Of a stretch of DNA of 64,000 nucleotides, positions 28,191-40,242 are shown one piece after another. The first letter of the stretch is position 1. The number at the start of each line of letters is the position of its first letter. Under the pieces are notes generated by a model. The model ran no database searches. It worked only from the letters and a program-made list of their open reading frames with translations, and had not been told where the DNA came from. The DNA is from Triglochin maritima (taxonomy: Eukaryota > Streptophyta > Magnoliopsida > Alismatales > Juncaginaceae). A program made the position numbers and the translations under genes. Location of the stretch: positions 13,782,001-13,846,000 of the forward strand of contig OY821788.1 of NCBI GenBank assembly GCA_963682175.1. Direction: 5' to 3'.

Positions 28191-29164
28191 TTGGCGGTCA
28201 ATGAGGATGCGGTCATGTCCTTACACTATCCTTCTTCCCATTTGATTGCATGAGCAATCATCTTATCCTTGTACATAGCTTTTTACACACACAAAATTAG
28301 AAACACACAAAAAAAATAGAGCTAAGTTTGTTGTGCTTCCCGACCCTTAAAATATAAGGGCGCCTTATGATTTCTAATCTTTCATGTTTGTCCTTCCTTT
28401 AGCTTTCACAGGGATTCGACAATTGACATGTTATCCTTGTATTTTGCTAAGTTCTGCTGAGAACGCCCTAATTTATGCATTTCATACAGATCACTTAATT
28501 TTATTCTGATTCATTGTGTACAATGCATCATTTATCTGTGTGTGTCTAGCAAGGGGGAGCTTCAAGGATGTTAGATTTAGGATTCAGTTTTCTCCTTTTT
28601 TGGTGTATTTGTAGGTCCATGATATTGTGCTTACTTAATATTTCCGATATTATATCACATATCATAATTTGTGTGTGACTTCTTTGTTTTGATTGTCATT
28701 TTTTCCTTTTGTTTTAGAATAAAATTCAAAATAAAGTAATGTTTTATTGGTCTTTTTGGAAAGGTTTTGTGTGTGTTGTGTTGTATTTAGTATGTGCAAC
28801 ACGTGCTAGTCTGAAAACAAGTGACAATGATTGACAGTGGATGCATTAGTTCCCTCTGTTTGAAGGTCATTAGAGTATCTTAGTGTTGTGAGAACTTCAG
28901 AGTCATAAGGAGGTATGTACACTGGGTTTCATGGTTAAGACGTAATACTACACTCAACCTCGAGTTTAAGGTACTGTCCAAGAAGGTAGTTTGAAGTTAG
29001 TAAAGTGATGTGTCAACGGAGTATTTTGTATTTATGTGAAGTGGGAAAGGGAATAGAAGAAGTACGGTTTTTTCTTCTCGCACGACTCCAACCACTTGGG
29101 AGAATAAGTCCAAGGGGGACTAAATACCTGGTCACCATGAGTTATCTGACTTAGGTTTGACTGA
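28191..29164 (+). other. 3' non-coding region of the + strand gypsy element
   Basis: No coding sequence was seen after the integrase end. A purine-rich CTAGCAAGGGGGAGCTTCAAGG near 28547 is a possible PPT-like tract. The region ends at the solo LTR, and related non-coding sequence resumes at 30718. Confidence 0.45.
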
Positions 29165-30717
29165 TGATTGATTCGTTTTATATTAACCGCAAGTGCACGG
29201 CCGCGTTGAAGTGGTGGCAAATATGGGTCGTCCACTGGGAGGTGTGTCGACGTTTGGTTTGTGCGAAGGCGAGTGGTAAAGAAAGGAGAGAAAGATTGAT
29301 TACACTAAATTACACTAGAATGCAAAAGGAAATGAAAGATAAGCAATAAAACTAAACCCCAAAGAGGGTAGAGAAATAATGTGAATATAAAAGATGTGTG
29401 TGTGTGTGTGTGTTTAATTAAGCTCCTCACAACATGTAGTGCATGAAATCATAAAACTAAATCCAACTTTGCCTCCACATGAATTAAGATAAGATCATAT
29501 CATTAAAGCATACAAGACAATAATTGGAATGAAGCTAAATGAACTCATGTATAAAGACTAGACCCTACTACGCCTCCACATGAATTAAGATAACACATAT
29601 CATTAAAACATACAAGACATTAACCAAGGTAAAGGCAACAAGAGTACATACACTACAAATTGTGTTTCCAATATTAATTCCATCCATATCCTCACCTTGT
29701 CATTCCCCATAAAATAGGTCCACTAATCTAAGCATAAGCTAACCTTCATTCAAGAGCATTACCCTATCAAAGATAAGAGTGAAATCCCATTAGATGGTTA
29801 TGGAAAACATATAAGGTTCAAGAGATTAAGATAACACACACCTAATACACTATATTATCACATTACATATTTCTCCACCCCCAAATGGGGATGGAACTAC
29901 TCACTACTCATTACACTAACTACATTAACAAAATGAAGCATTATATTGAAATGAAACTATACTAATCAAGCAACAAATATTAAAGAAGCTGAAATAAAAT
30001 AAAACAAAACAAGCATCAAAGCAAGCACATTAAAGGAAATTAACCTAAGAGAGAAACAACACAATTAAAAGAAAACATCTATTATGAACTCACTCAATTA
30101 CAAGTAGCCCTTCCTCCACCAGAGTTTTGCTTCAAGGCTTCACTCTTAGTAGGGAAGATGGCCACCAAAGAGAGAGATGGATACATGAGAGGAGGGAGAG
30201 TTCTATTTATAGCCATAGAAAAGGGTAAACCGGGACAATCCCCCGAGGTGGGACTAAACAAATACCAAAAATAGACTAAACATCCTCTAATACACGCGTT
30301 CCAGAAGTTTGAGCGGATACGGGAAGATTCGGACAGCCAATTGGCGGTCTACAAGATCCAAATAACGTTGAAATTTGTTTTCGGCTTTTCTTGGTATATT
30401 TGTTGGTCTTGGATTCATCTACTTTGCTTGTTGGAGCTCCGACCCAAATCGAATTGCCAAAATACTCCCCATGATGGTGTGGAGTTTCCTGTTTTGCTCT
30501 TAGGTCCGTCGGTCTTACGTTCAGGTCCTTCTCCCTTGCATCTTAGTCCCCAGGTCTCACAATTAAGTCTTTTTTCCTGCTTTTGGGTCCTTTCATGACT
30601 CTGCTCTTCAAACCTCTTTATTTCTGAAATTCAAACATAAAACTCGTCATGTAGCATTGCTTAGGTGTAAGATAATGGATATAAGATACAAATATGAGCA
30701 TGAAATGATGTCAATCA
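29165..30717 (-). repeat. solo LTR of family B
   Basis: It runs TGATTGATTCG...GATGTCAATCA like the LTR at 11133-12639, with the same U5 block, TATA box (near 30205-30217), U3 palindrome CAGCCAATTGGCGGTC (30334-30349) and internal repeat. There is no PBS or PPT next to it. Flanks ACTGA (29160-29164) and ACCGA (30718-30722) look like a 5-bp duplication with one later change. Confidence 0.75.
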
Positions 30718-31470
30718 ACCGACTAAAATCTTGTTACACTAGTGGTAGGGATCACCCAAACTGGAGAAGAGGGTGAGGAATCCAAGATTACGGAAGCCCT
30801 TAAAGGCAGTGATGCCTAGAGTTCGAACCTGGGGAAACAAATTAGAAGAGGGAAAACCTTAACCCTAAAGTCAAACCCACATATGGGATATAAAATTGAA
30901 TTTAGGGAAATGTCAAGTTAAAATCGAAGGGGACCTAAATTCCCATGATATTTTTGAATTTGTCTATAAAAGCCACAAGCAATAATCTCATGTGACAAAT
31001 AAAGCCCAATACCCCAGTGTATTTTGTAATATCAAAGATAGGATAAAGGAGTAGGAAAAAGGGGGATAAAGCAGGTGGTAGTAAGAACAAACTTGACCAT
31101 TCTAGAAATATAGGACACCCATGTTTCACTCTTGAACCCTTTAGATGAACCTATTGTGCATTACACTAAATTAGTAGTGAGAGAGAAATTAGTAGGCAAG
31201 TCAGCCCAATTGCAAATGTGCATCCAATGATTGACCTAGGACAAAAGTGATTTGGAGAACTTGGTGAAATCTTGCATATGTATTCGTATTTTGTGGGTAC
31301 ATCATTTGAAAAGCCTCAGGAGACACAACTCCTCCTCAGGGGACGAGTGAGATTTAACGACCTATTGCACATCCTAAGTTCAGTCGTGATTGCTGCGAAA
31401 GTGAGTTAAAATTAATTTCTTGTTTTTTGTTTGTTTGTTTTTTGTTTTTTAATTGGGACTAGCAAAAACT
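30718..31470 (+). other. gypsy 3' internal non-coding region
   Basis: Non-coding. Near 31360-31420 it matches the pre-PPT block of A and B (TTGCACATCCTAAGTTCAG, CGTGATTGCTGCGAAAGTGAG), which places it at the 3' end of a + strand gypsy element, probably the one starting at 24996. Confidence 0.6.
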
Positions 31471-32225
31471 AGGTGCGGGAGTATTGTTAAGTTGCATTTC
31501 ATGCATCTAATTTACCTTTATACTTAGTAAATTACATAATAAAAGTGCTACTCTAGGTGTCGTTGGAAATCAGGAAAATAGAGCAAAAATACGTGATTTT
31601 CTGCACTGTTATGGAATTGAAGGATCTGAGTGCGAATCACCAATTACATTAAATAAAAAAAAGTGTTAAAGAAGATAGAGAACGTGGGGGTGTGTGGCAA
31701 TTGATTACCATTCATAAAAAAAATAAAACGTCAGAAAAATTCTCATGACCAGAAGACATGTAGTGTTGACTTGCTACGTGAGGTGAGAAAAATTCTCATG
31801 ACTTGGAGGTTGCGTGAAATATAATGCATGGGCCGAAGGTTTGCTAAAGAGGAGGGACATTCTCACAGTCATGAGACCAACGTGAGAAGGACAGGGTTCG
31901 AGCAGTTCGTAGGTTCTTCTTCTCTAGGGGCGAAGTATTGCCGTGTCACCATCGTGGATCACGTCTTGGAGCTCCTCCTATCTTTTTTCCATTGTTTTTA
32001 GGTAGTTTCTTACATGTTTTGGTAGATTACTTAGTTCTTGATTTCCTATGTTTTGTAATCTTAGCTAGATCGTCCCCTTTGGGAATGGAGATATGTGAAT
32101 CAATTGTTTAATGAATAAATGTGTTAATTAAAGTTAGTTGCATGATTTCATGTGCTTTCTCAATGTTTGCCTCTATCTCGTCGGTGCATGCCATATCGCT
32201 CCATAAGCAACTACACCATTCAAAG
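31471..32225 (+). repeat. PPT and truncated 3' LTR of a + strand gypsy element
   Basis: CTAGGTGCGGGAGTAT (31469-31484) is the PPT, followed by TGTTAAGTTGCATTTCATGC, an LTR start that resembles the LTR beginning near 24996 at low identity. The LTR sequence breaks off near 32225 against copia gag. A short local repeat, GAAAAATTCTCATGAC, occurs twice near 31734 and 31786. Confidence 0.6.
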
Positions 32226-32690
32226 AAGTAAAACATATCTATGCAAGAATACCTAAATCATTCATGGGTTTTGCTGATCAACTTGTTACCAGTGGATCAA
32301 AGATATCATCGGATGAATTCAATGCGTGCAATCTTGGAGGTCTTCCGTCATCATATCGCCATTTTCCTTCTTCAATTTGGGCTCGAGTGTCGACTTTTCC
32401 TTTGCTTACTGAGGATTTGCATTCACTACTTATCTGTAAGGATATAAGCATGCTGGATGATCCAACCTTTGCTGAGTCAATCACTGCTCTTATTGCTCAG
32501 AGATCTACAGTTAATTCTAGCAGTGGTGGCGAAATAAAATTCCTCGCAACAATAACTAAAATTTCAATGGTAATCGAGATCCTATTCCGCATCAAGGGCC
32601 CCATCTTCAGGTCTTAATCCATCTTGGTCGACTGGGAGTCAGAATCAAGGCTCAACTCGACCTAGTTGTCAGATCTGCAACAAGTTAGTG
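32226..32690 (+). pseudogene. copia gag fragment
   Basis: The frame reads FADQLVTSGSKISSDEF, then LGGLPSSYRHFPSSIWARVS and LLTEDLHSLLICKD, the retrotran_gag (UBN2-type) region of copia Gag. Near 32670 SCQICNKLV is the start of a zinc knuckle. The 5' end, protease and pol are absent. Frameshifts occur near 32560. Confidence 0.7.
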
Positions 32691-32694
32691 TTGG

Positions 32695-32895
32695 GAGATT
32701 GTCTCCAATAGTCGGATTCTGGACAAGGTCTGGACAGCAGATCTGGACAACTGGGTTCTAGAAAAGTTTGGAGAACGGATCTGGACAGCCGGGTTCTCGA
32801 CAAGGTCAGGATAGTAGATATGGATAACTGTGTTTTGGACAAGGTCAGGACAAGATCTGGAAAGCTGGGGCTGGACAGAAGGTCTAGACTGGCTC
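32695..32895 (+). repeat. degenerate 38-39-bp tandem repeat
   Basis: About five units with the pattern GTTCTGGACAAGGTC...GATCTGGACAACTGG follow the copia gag fragment. Units starting near 32756, 32794 and 32833 are 38, 39 and 37 bases long. It probably began as a repeat within the gag coding region. Confidence 0.7.
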
Positions 32896-32959
32896 TGGAC
32901 AAAGTCTGTATAGGAGACGTAGACAAGATTGCCACCACCTGTATGACCCTTCGTTGTAA

Positions 32960-33108
32960 TTAGGGCTACTATTGACATAGAGGTTTTCTTGCCACCATTT
33001 TAGAGAGTTCTTAAGAGAGTGAAGTTTATTGTGAGTTAAAAGAGACAAATAGCTCTTTCCTTGTATTGGTAAGCAAGTACCTTCCAGTTGGAAGAAGAAG
33101 AAGAAAGA
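32960..33108 (+). repeat. copia LTR piece (interrupted)
   Basis: This piece, 34497-34643 and 36152-36202 appear to be three parts of one + strand copia LTR split by two solo-LTR insertions. After removing these and their 5-bp duplications, the pieces lead directly into a Met-tRNA PBS at 36209. Confidence 0.55.
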
Positions 33109-34491
33109 TGTTTAATCGTTTTAAATACCGCAAGTGCACGGCCGCGTTGAAGCAGTGGAAAATATGGGTTGATCCACAAGGAGGTGTGTAGACTCTAGTT
33201 TGTTCGAAGACAAGTGGTAAAAGAGGGGAAGAAGCTGTGATTACACTAAACTAGACTAACTACACCAAACGAGTAAGCATCAAACAAGGAAAACGAAAGC
33301 GAGGGAAATTGAAAGCTGGAAATCAGAAATGAAAAACCCCTAAGGGGTGGAGTGTGTGCACACATGTAAAAAGATGATGAAGAATGCATTCTATAGTCAC
33401 AAATGTAGGTAGTGTTTTCATGCATAGGAAGTGTCTAAAGGTTATGGCAAAACTTATCAATCCATTCACTAACCTAGTTGATTAACATTCATATACACAA
33501 GCTGGTTATTTCAGAACCTAAACAAGCATGGGAGGTGTCTAAGATGTGCGGCAAAACCCATCAAGTGTAGTATTCTACTCTAACAAGCAAGCATACATTC
33601 ACATTTATCAACACAATCAAAATATAAAGCATTCATATCCATTCTTTAATGCATGTATGAACATCATCTCCATCCCCAAAAAGGGATGGATCTACTCACT
33701 ACACATCACTCTAACAATTAAACTAAAGAAGAAAAGAAACATTCTAACTACTTTAGCCTAGAATCAAAGAAATAAAGCTAAGCTAAGCATGCATAAAGAA
33801 ATAACATAAGAACAAAACAATGGAAAAATTATTTTATTAAATGACTCACCTCACTAGCAGCATTCTTCTCCATCTTGTGATTTTGCTCCAAGGCATACTC
33901 CAAGTAGAGAGAATGCCACCAAACAATGAGTGATTACAATAGAAAGTGAAGAGTTCTATTTATAGCCAATGAAAAAGGTAATCCGGGACAATCCCCCGGT
34001 ATGGGACTAAACAAATACCAGAAATAGACTAAATACACACTAATACACGCCCCACATAAATCTTATCGGATTCGGACAAAAAGAGACCACCAATTAGCGG
34101 TCTTGGACCGCTAATTAGCCGTCTACAGTGTTCGGATCGCTCTAGATTTTCTTCTGGGATTTTCTGGATGACTTTTCTTGTCTTTGATGCATCTACTTCT
34201 CTTGCTAGAGCTCCCACCTGAATAGAATTGCCAAAATACTCCCCATTATGGTGGAAAGTATTCTTGTTTGCTCATTGGTCCTTTGATCTTACGTTCAGGT
34301 CCTTCGATCTTGCATCTTAGTCCTTGAGTCTCTCAACTCAATCCTTTTTCATGCTTTTAGGTCCTTTTATGCCTCTTCTCTTAAAACCTATTTATTTCTG
34401 AAATTCAAACATAAAACTCGTCACGTAGCATTGTTTTGGTGAAATATAATGGATATAAGATACAAATGTAAGCATGAAATGATGTCAATCA
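33109..34491 (-). repeat. solo LTR, gypsy family C-like
   Basis: It runs TGTTTAATCG...GATGTCAATCA (1383 bp) with a perfect 5-bp duplication AAAGA on both sides (33104-33108 and 34492-34496). It has the TATA box near 33955, the paired U3 palindromes at 34084-34124 (CCAATTAGCGGTC and GGACCGCTAATTAGC) and the conserved U5 block. Neither PBS nor PPT follows, so it is a recombined solo LTR. Confidence 0.9.
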
Positions 34492-34496
34492 AAAGA

Positions 34497-34643
34497 AAAC
34501 CAGGAGGTGACTCCCCCCATAGACGTAGGCACTATTTACCGAACCTTGTAAATTGTTTGTCTCATGTATGTTGTTTATGTGATTTGCTTGTTTAAGAGTT
34601 TCTACTCAAAAGGTGCAATTTGTCAATAGACAGTGGACCATCC
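34497..34643 (+). repeat. copia LTR piece (interrupted, middle)
   Basis: The middle part of the copia LTR, lying between the two solo LTRs. It includes TTTACCGAACCTTGTAAATTG and the target site CATCC used by the second solo LTR. Confidence 0.55.
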
Positions 34644-36146
34644 TGTTAGGATCTATGCCCCTCTAATCGCTACAATAAATGCGGAATTAAAATGCTAAGC
34701 GAAGGATTAAGGAAAGAGAGAATGCAAACCACAAAATCGTCGACACCGGAGTTTAGAGAGGTTCGGCACCCACACCCGGGTCCTAGTCCTCCTCGCAAGC
34801 CTCGCTTACGGTTCTACTAACCGATCTCCGTTCCGGGCCGAGATCAACGTCGTTTACAACACCGAGCCTCGTGAACAATCCTCACCTCGCTCGTGTCTCC
34901 TCTCACAACCCGAGAGGGAGCTTCCTCGAAGCTTTTACAACTCTGTGATTCTTTGATATGGAAGTTGAATCACACTCTAACTAACACTCTATACTTGAGA
35001 ACAGTTGGATATGATATTGGATTGGATATGCAAGTGGTGAAGTTTAGGCTTGAGTGTTGAAGAATAAGCTTTCAAGGTTTGGGAAATGAGACCACAAATA
35101 TAGTTGATGAATAGAAGGTGTTGTCTCTTGTTTTGTGTCTCTAGAGTGGTGTTTATATAGGCTTCAAAGCATATAGATCCGTTGGAGAGTTGGTGGTGAA
35201 TGGACCAATGAGAAAGCAAGATGTGACTTAAGCTCGGCCAGAAATCGAGACAGATTCGGTCGACCGTTATCCACACAGTAGTCCGAAACATTGGTCTGAA
35301 CTAAGAACTCAGTTCACCGATTAAGTATCGGATCACCGTTCACCAACCTCCAGTAGCTTTTATCTATTTAGCCGTAATTAAATTCGGTTCACCGAAGTCC
35401 ATTCGGTTCACCGTTCCAAGGTGGACAGTAGAATTGATTGGGCTATGATCTACTCAAGTTCAGTTGACCGTGTATACTTTGGTAGACCGAAGTAGTGCGG
35501 GTATTCCACTGACAATGCGTGGGAAATTGTTTTATCGATAATGGTCAAGTTAAATAGCCGTTGGGCTCCTAAAGCCAATGTGAATTCGTTAGACCGAAGT
35601 GTTTACGGTCGTCCGAAGTGGGTCAAGTTAATTTGGGCTCTAGGGTCTTGATTTGAATGCGACCGTTGGAGCAAAGTCCAAAACCGGTCTAGGGCTATTC
35701 GGTCGACCGAAGGTGGTTCGGTCTTCCGTTGGGGAAATTTCAGATAACACCTAAGTTTCATTGTTGGGAAGTATTTGGCTATCCAATAGGTGTTCGGTGG
35801 ACAGAACTAGGTAGAGTTCGGTTAAACGAAATAGGTTCGGTTTACCAAGAAATGACGGGACAGGATCCTAGTGCTCAAGTTTACATAAAACCTTATGGAC
35901 TCAATGAATATAAAAGTTACATGTCTTGGTCCAAAGCTTTGATTACAAGTCTTGAGTCTTGATGTCCTTGTCCCAATGCTCATTTCCTTGATTGTCTTGA
36001 TCAACCTATTAAGATGATTGCAAATATACAAACATATATGCAATGCATGTAATCGTGTTTGCTCACTTTGATTGATTAGGTTGATTGATTAAGATTAGTT
36101 TAATTAATCATCAAAATTAATATAGATTAAGGCAAAAAAGCCAACA
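34644..36146 (-). repeat. solo LTR of the SIRE-like copia family
   Basis: It runs TGTTAGGATC...GCCAACA on the + strand (1503 bp) with a perfect duplication CATCC (34639-34643 and 36147-36151). Both ends match the LTR of the SIRE-like element at 46253-47778. The TATA box is near 35150-35160. Upstream of it, at 35254-35850, lies an array of mostly degenerate CGGTCGACCG dyads (CGGTCGACCG, CGGTTCACCG, GGTAGACCG and others). Confidence 0.9.
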
Positions 36147-36151
36147 CATCC

Positions 36152-36238
36152 ATCTTAGGAACGTGCGGGAGGTATACGACCTACGTATATCGACTTCCTA
36201 CAAATAATTGGTATCAGAGCCTTGGTTGAGGTGAAGAG
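36152..36238 (+). other. copia LTR 3' end and Met-tRNA primer-binding site
   Basis: The LTR ends ...GACTTCCTACA at 36202, followed by AATAAT and TGGTATCAGAGC (36209-36220), the standard copia PBS complementary to initiator Met tRNA. Only a few internal bases follow before another copia LTR begins at 36239. Confidence 0.7.
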
Positions 36239-38151
36239 TGAAAGGAATGTGTTCTAAAAGTTTTACTTTTATATGTCAACTATTATGTATATAAAACATA
36301 ATATTGAATAGACCTAACAAATAAAACATTATAGATTTGTGTTATGTGTCATTAATATTTTCACTGTGTCTTCAATCCTAAGATATGAGAGTTATGTCTT
36401 TTCACATAAGAACTATTCAATTTGATTATTGGCAAAAGCTATCAATGTGGATAGTGATAAAGACAATAGTTGGTTGAGCTCAACTTGTGCTGGAAAAGAT
36501 AGCTAGTCAAAATATTATCATTTCCCCTCTTAATTTGAGTGATGATATTAGTGGCCCATTGATAAAACAAAATTATAATGTGCACAATGTGATTTGAGTT
36601 AAGTTACATATTTATAATCAACTTAAGAGATCAAGAAATGAATATATAATACAAAGGTAACACATTTCTAGTTTTTGTATGTCCTTATTATCATGAGGCA
36701 AGGGATAGACACAAGTGATGTCTCCACATCACTAAATGGATCGTGCTTAGTTTGAGTGAACAAGATATCTATGCTAATTGGTAACTATAATGTGTACCTA
36801 GATACCGCTTATAGTTTGTGTTATTAAGTGTTTAATATCACTGCCAATATAGCTTAGATTCTCTTATAGGTCACACCGCAAAACTAGAAAACAAGAAGTT
36901 TGATTTTGTATTCATATGGTGCATTGGGTTTCATGTGAAATGGGATACACGTGGTGAATCAATTAATCAATATGTCATGAAAATTGTCAATTAAAATCAT
37001 GAATAAATTCATATGAGATATATGTATTATGGGTGTAATAGTTTGACATTGTATAAGATAATATGTTCGAAGATATATGAATTTGTTAAATCCCCATGGA
37101 TCGAATTTTGCTGGATGTAAATCCAAAATTTGACAAAGGAAAAAATCGGGTCAAAACAGTAGATCGTTTTGAGATCGTTGACCGAGTTCTTCGGAACGGT
37201 CGACCGGACAAAGATCAGATGCACATGGGTCGACCGAAAATTATCTAGACGTGTCTTGATAATAGGATCGTTCGACCGGGCGTAATCAGCGGTCGACCAA
37301 AATCTCTACGAAATATTTTGGGACACGGTCGACCGAAAGTTACCAGGAGCAATTTTGGTAAGTAATCGGTCGACCAGAGTGAGACGTGCTTGCACCAAAA
37401 TTTTCCATGGACTTTTTCACATGAACATTCGGTCGACCGTCTAGCTCACGGTCGAACTGAACTTGTCAAAGCATTAACCATTCGGTCGACCGAGTGGTGA
37501 TTTCGGTCAACCGTTCGGCACGATTCTGCCTTGAATTATTAAGAGATTAGTGTTGATTATGGGCTGGATTTGTTCCAAATATGGTCAAACGTTTTTAATA
37601 ATATTATGTGTCCATTTGTGATTGGTTTAAGGGAGAGAAGCAAGAGAACATGGGTTAATGAGTAGCCCATGATGTGGGTGTTGGGAGAGCCTATAAATAG
37701 GTCTCCTCTCTCTAGTTCTTTAAGGTTAATGCAAAATTTTCTCTCTCCCTAACCTCGTCACTAATCCATCCAAATTCTCTTAATTATTTTGAGCTTTTGG
37801 AGATTAAATCTCACGGAGCGTTAGAGGGGTTATTAGCTAGATTTTAAGCTTAATTAGAGATCGATTGGCTAGCTCCTTTCTCTCTAATCTTATTTAGAGT
37901 TTGGTGAACACTTGGAGTCGAATCAGTCGGTGATTCGACGTGCGACGCAACTCCGGATATTTGTAAAGGTTGTAGAGAATCTTTGGGTATGATCCTCTTA
38001 CATTTTTTTATCCATATATATATATATATATATCATTTTAGAATAAATGTAAAACAATGTGCATGAAATTGTTGAAAATATGGAAATTGATCTTGTATGC
38101 ATGTATAATTTTTTTAAAATATATACATACATAGGGGCATGAAATTCTACG
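36239..38151 (+). repeat. copia LTR (second family) with CGGTCGACCG array
   Basis: It begins TGAAAGGAATGTGTTC, matching (inverted) TGATAGGAATGTGTTC at 60333, which there follows a PPT. It ends just before the PBS TGGTATCAGAG at 38153. A TATA box (CTATAAATAGG) is near 37691. Between 37193 and 37525 are about ten CGGTCGACCG-type dyads. A (TA)n run lies at 38014-38035. Confidence 0.7.
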
Positions 38152-39622
38152 ATGGTATCAGAGATTTTAGTTCACATTTTGAATGATTAGACTATATAAT
38201 TAATTTTAGTTTGTCATCTTCAATCGAACGAATTCATGTTTGACGTTTTCTTCAAGTTTTCCGACAATTTTGTTGATAAAATTGTAATTAATTCTTTTGA
38301 TAGTTTTAAATGTTTAAAACATGTCATATGAATGTTAGAATTAATATTTAGACTTGTGTCTAATATGTAGAATTTTCATTTTTTATTAAATGATTATTTT
38401 ACATGAAATCGACGAAACGAAAGAGATAAATAAGTTTATTTAATTTTATTTCTTTTGGGAATTTAAATAAACTGCGGTTATAATGATTTATATTTTGAAC
38501 TATGGATACATAAATCATTTTTTATAGATTTCAAATGATTTTGGAATTGTTTGATTAAGAGATGAATGATAAACTAAATCGAGTAATATATAGTATATGT
38601 AAATGTATTGCACTAGTTCTCTTTTGCAGGGACAAGTGAGTTTATATGTTCCATCGAAGCCATGTGTGAATGAATGATGTGTTTGTTATTATTATTATTA
38701 TTATTCAATCACAGGGGCTTATGTATATGTAAAATCCAATTATTTATGTATATGCATCCATATGAGATGATTTTTACATAGGACTTGCACTAGACAATTT
38801 TCAAAATTGTGAGATGCAGTTTATATTTTGCAATATCTACATCCATCGTGCAAGAGGAAGTCGCGGAGAAGGAGCAAAGGTCAAGGACACGAGAACATAA
38901 AAACTCACACCGACATATGTGCCAATGGATCTAATTTACGTTTGTGTGCTTGACATGTATGTGATTGTATGAATGAATGTGAGGATGTGTATAGATGTAA
39001 ATATGCATATGATCACCTAAAATTCTAAAATCACATATAAGTGTTTTATTGTCCAACCAAAAAATTAAGAAGATCTTCTTTCTTATGTCATCCACTAGCA
39101 GCCATCGATCGAGGGATATTCTGCTCACCCTTAGCGGGAGATAACTTCCTCAATCTTTGGGAATAGTGGAAGATATAAGGTTATCTATTGTTGTGCCATA
39201 AATAGATGCACGATGTGAGATTTACCCTTAGTGGACACCGAGTGTATTTATTTACAATGGATAAACGTATCTCGTATCAAATGAAATAAGTTTTCTTTAC
39301 AAGACGCAGAGCCCTCTCTCGGTTTTGAGAAAAAGAGTTTTCCTCAGGAGGATCGGTCAAATTCCCTCTTAATTAAAATGACAAGAGTCATAAGAGTTTG
39401 AAAATGTAGAAGTTTGCAAAATTTTGGAAATGGTTATGATTAGAAAAAGTTTTTCTTACCTTGATTTTATAATATATCTGATAGTCCTTAGCTAGTTTAT
39501 ATTATAATTGATATGATCTTGAATTATTGCATTTATGGACATATTTATTTATTTATTTATTTGCAGTATTGATTTTCAAACATAAAATCGACATTAAATC
39601 CCATATAATTTATTTTGTAGAA
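38152..39622 (+). other. copia leader (PBS to gag)
   Basis: A PBS TGGTATCAGAG lies at 38153-38163, followed by about 1.4 kb of AT-rich leader without coding signal. An (ATT)n run is at 38686-38704 and a (TATT)n run near 39540-39565. Confidence 0.6.
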
Positions 39623-40242
39623 ATGTTGAATATTCTACCTATTATGCAATCTATAATTGAAAAACATCTTTTGGCAAATGATGACTCAAACTTCATAAGC
39701 TGGCAACTCAAGCTCAATATCATGTTGAAGTTTGAGAAACTATCTCATATTTTGGATGGTGAAATCCCAAAATTAAATGAGAAGACAACCGATAATGAGA
39801 AAGAGGCTAAAGCCAAGTGGGAAAACCAAGAGAACCAAGTTCACGGTCTAATGTTGGCCTCCATGGGTGACTCGCTTCAAGCGAAATACTTGGATTCAAA
39901 ACTCAGGAAAAGCATTGAAGTTTTAACAAAGATGTTCATGGACAGTTCTAGAAAAGAGCGTTATAAGACCACCATAACACTCACAAGGTGCCACATGGCG
40001 GAAGGAACATCGGTGTCCATGAATTTTCTCACTATGCAAGAATTCTTTGAGAAATTAGCAAATCTCTCTTCCCCGATGCCCGATGACATTATGGAATATT
40101 TGATTCTTGGCTCTTGAGCCCCATCCTACAAGGATATTGTTATGCACTATCATGTGCGTGAGAAAGGGCTGAGTCTTGAGGAGCTTCATAATGCTCTCAA
40201 AACGACTGAAGTTGACATGGGCAAAGGTCGGGACAAGACCGT
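39623..40242 (+). pseudogene. copia gag fragment
   Basis: The ATG at 39623 (MLNILPIMQS) opens a copia Gag: NFISWQLKLNIMLKFEKL, then AKWENQENQVHGLMLASM and FFEKLANLSSPMPDDIMEYL. An in-frame stop at 40115-40117 is followed by more gag in the same frame (YKDIVMHYHVREKGLSLEEL) up to 40242, where a gypsy LTR begins. The zinc knuckle and pol are missing. Confidence 0.8.

Noticed and set aside
24996..32225. One complete + strand gypsy element from 24996 to 32225
   Set aside because: The two LTR candidates resemble each other only weakly and the 3' one is truncated, so pairing is plausible but not demonstrated.
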